Origin: Actinomycetota bacterium
GTDB lineage: Bacteria > Actinomycetota > Actinomycetes > Streptosporangiales > Streptosporangiaceae
NCBI GenBank assembly: GCA_003168295.1
Contig: PMST01000240.1
Span: 24,191 to 29,827, forward strand
DNA: 5,637 nucleotides
Direction: 5' to 3'
The translations under genes were made by a program, and so were the position numbers. Positions 4,927 to 5,637 of the stretch are shown here, in pieces. The number at the start of each line of letters is the position of its first letter. The first letter of the stretch is position 1. Under the pieces are notes generated by a model. The model was not told the origin of the DNA and did no database searches. It saw nothing but the letters and a program-made list of their open reading frames with translations.

Positions 4927-5637
4927 TTACGAATGCTCATTGAGCTCTTTTTCTAGCTGGCTGATGATCGTGGTGAGAATATGAGGTGTCTCGCTCGGCT
5001 TGGCGCTCACGAGGCTCAGCCGTTCCATAGCCAGCAGGTAGCGGTCGACATCGGATTTCTTGTCAAAGTAGAGAGCGCTGGTGAGGTGTTCCAGGTACGC
5101 CACGTCCGGCAGGTCTGCCTCGCTGAACCGCAGGATGGCGAACCCGCTGGGTACGGCGTGACCGCCCACGTCGGCCGGAATGACCTGCAGGGTAAGGTTC
5201 TGCCTGTCGCTGAGGCTGAGCAGGTAGCGGAGCTGGTCGCGCAGGACTTCCTTGCCTCCGATCGGCCGCCGCAGCGCTGTCTCCTCGACGATCGCCCAGA
5301 GCCTGAGCCGTCCCTCGGAGAACCGGCGCTGCCGTTCCTTGCGCAGGATGACATGCCGCTCCGCTTCGCCGATCGGGATGTCGCAGAAGGTGAGAACGGC
5401 GGCCGTGTAGTGCGGCGTTTGCAGCAGGCCGGGTATGAACTGCGCCTCGTAAACGCGGATCGATGTCGCGGCCTCTTCCATCCCGACGTAGGACTGGAAC
5501 CAGTCGGGCAGGATGTCGTTGTACCTGTGCCACCAGCCGGGGCGGTTGGCCTGCTCGGCCAAGGTCAGCAGCTGCTCCCGGTCGGCGGGGCTGACGCCGT
5601 AGAAGGTGAGCAGGTCGAGCACGTCGATCTCGCGGAT
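4927..5637 (-). CDS. Second XRE-family regulator with DUF5753 domain, N-terminus outside window
   Basis: The frame is open to the right edge, giving 236 residues without the true start; the stop is TAA at 4927-4929. It is a paralogue of the XRE regulator on the plus strand, and the landmarks line up end to end: LLTFYGVSPADREQLLTLA, RPGWWHRYNDILPDWF, YVGMEEAATSIRVYEAQFIPGLLQT, RKERQRRF, LWAIVEETALRRPIGG, NLTLQVIPADVGGHAVPSGFAIL and ALYFDKKSDVDRYL. These define DUF5753. The helix-turn-helix expected about 40-80 residues before the first visible residue should lie right of 5637. It has a charged C-terminal helix (ISQLEKELNEHS). It converges on the XRE-DUF397 pair, and no DUF397 gene follows it within this window. 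A DNA-binding regulatory role is inferred from the family; its target is unknown. Confidence 0.9.
   Translation of the reverse strand: MREIDVLDLLTFYGVSPADREQLLTLAEQANRPGWWHRYNDILPDWFQSYVGMEEAATSIRVYEAQFIPGLLQTPHYTAAVLTFCDIPIGEAERHVILRKERQRRFSEGRLRLWAIVEETALRRPIGGKEVLRDQLRYLLSLSDRQNLTLQVIPADVGGHAVPSGFAILRFSEADLPDVAYLEHLTSALYFDKKSDVDRYLLAMERLSLVSAKPSETPHILTTIISQLEKELNEHS

Noticed and set aside
4546..4956. Plus-strand open frame overlapping DUF397 and running through both hairpins
   Set aside because: It is out of frame with the well-conserved DUF397 domain, and its second half is encoded by terminator inverted repeats.

Overview
The window reads as chromosomal DNA of a high-GC actinomycete, probably a sporulating genus such as a streptomycete or a Streptosporangiales member. 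The basis is very high third-position GC in almost every gene, Shine-Dalgarno sites of the AGGAGG type, and families that are largely actinobacterial: DUF5302, XRE/DUF5753 regulators, DUF397, and an RsbW-like ATPase. The genus cannot be fixed from this sequence alone.

Left part (1-1777). The window opens inside bioA, the biotin-pathway DAPA aminotransferase, whose last 168 codons are present. A spermidine-synthase-like methyltransferase-fold protein runs toward it on the minus strand, and the two genes overlap tail to tail by 60 bases. Divergent from that gene, across about 109 bases, is a 95-residue DUF5302 protein. Its stop codon overlaps the stop of the next, minus-strand gene.

Middle part (1774-3024, minus strand). 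An RsbW/AbaA-like histidine-kinase-fold ATPase is followed directly by a class I SAM-dependent methyltransferase, with overlapping stop and start, so they look co-translated. The methyltransferase changes reading frame near 1939-1948. It is either a recent pseudogene or a one-base sequence error.

Control region (3025-3575). This 551-base gap between divergent genes is clearly AT-richer than its flanks. It holds several inverted repeats, including a perfect 9-bp dyad at 3396-3417 and two perfect 10-bp palindromes. I see no convincing gene in it.

Right part (3576-5637). An XRE regulator with a DUF5753 domain is followed by a DUF397 protein. Together with the divergent ATPase this reproduces the three-part whiJ/abaA-type locus known from Streptomyces (XRE regulator + DUF397 protein + RsbW-like ATPase). 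Two GC-rich stem-loops follow. A second XRE/DUF5753 regulator then converges from the right; its N-terminal HTH lies outside the window and it has no DUF397 partner immediately downstream. The main message of the window is this regulatory cluster: one complete WhiJ-like set, an attached and apparently broken methyltransferase, and a second paralogous regulator.
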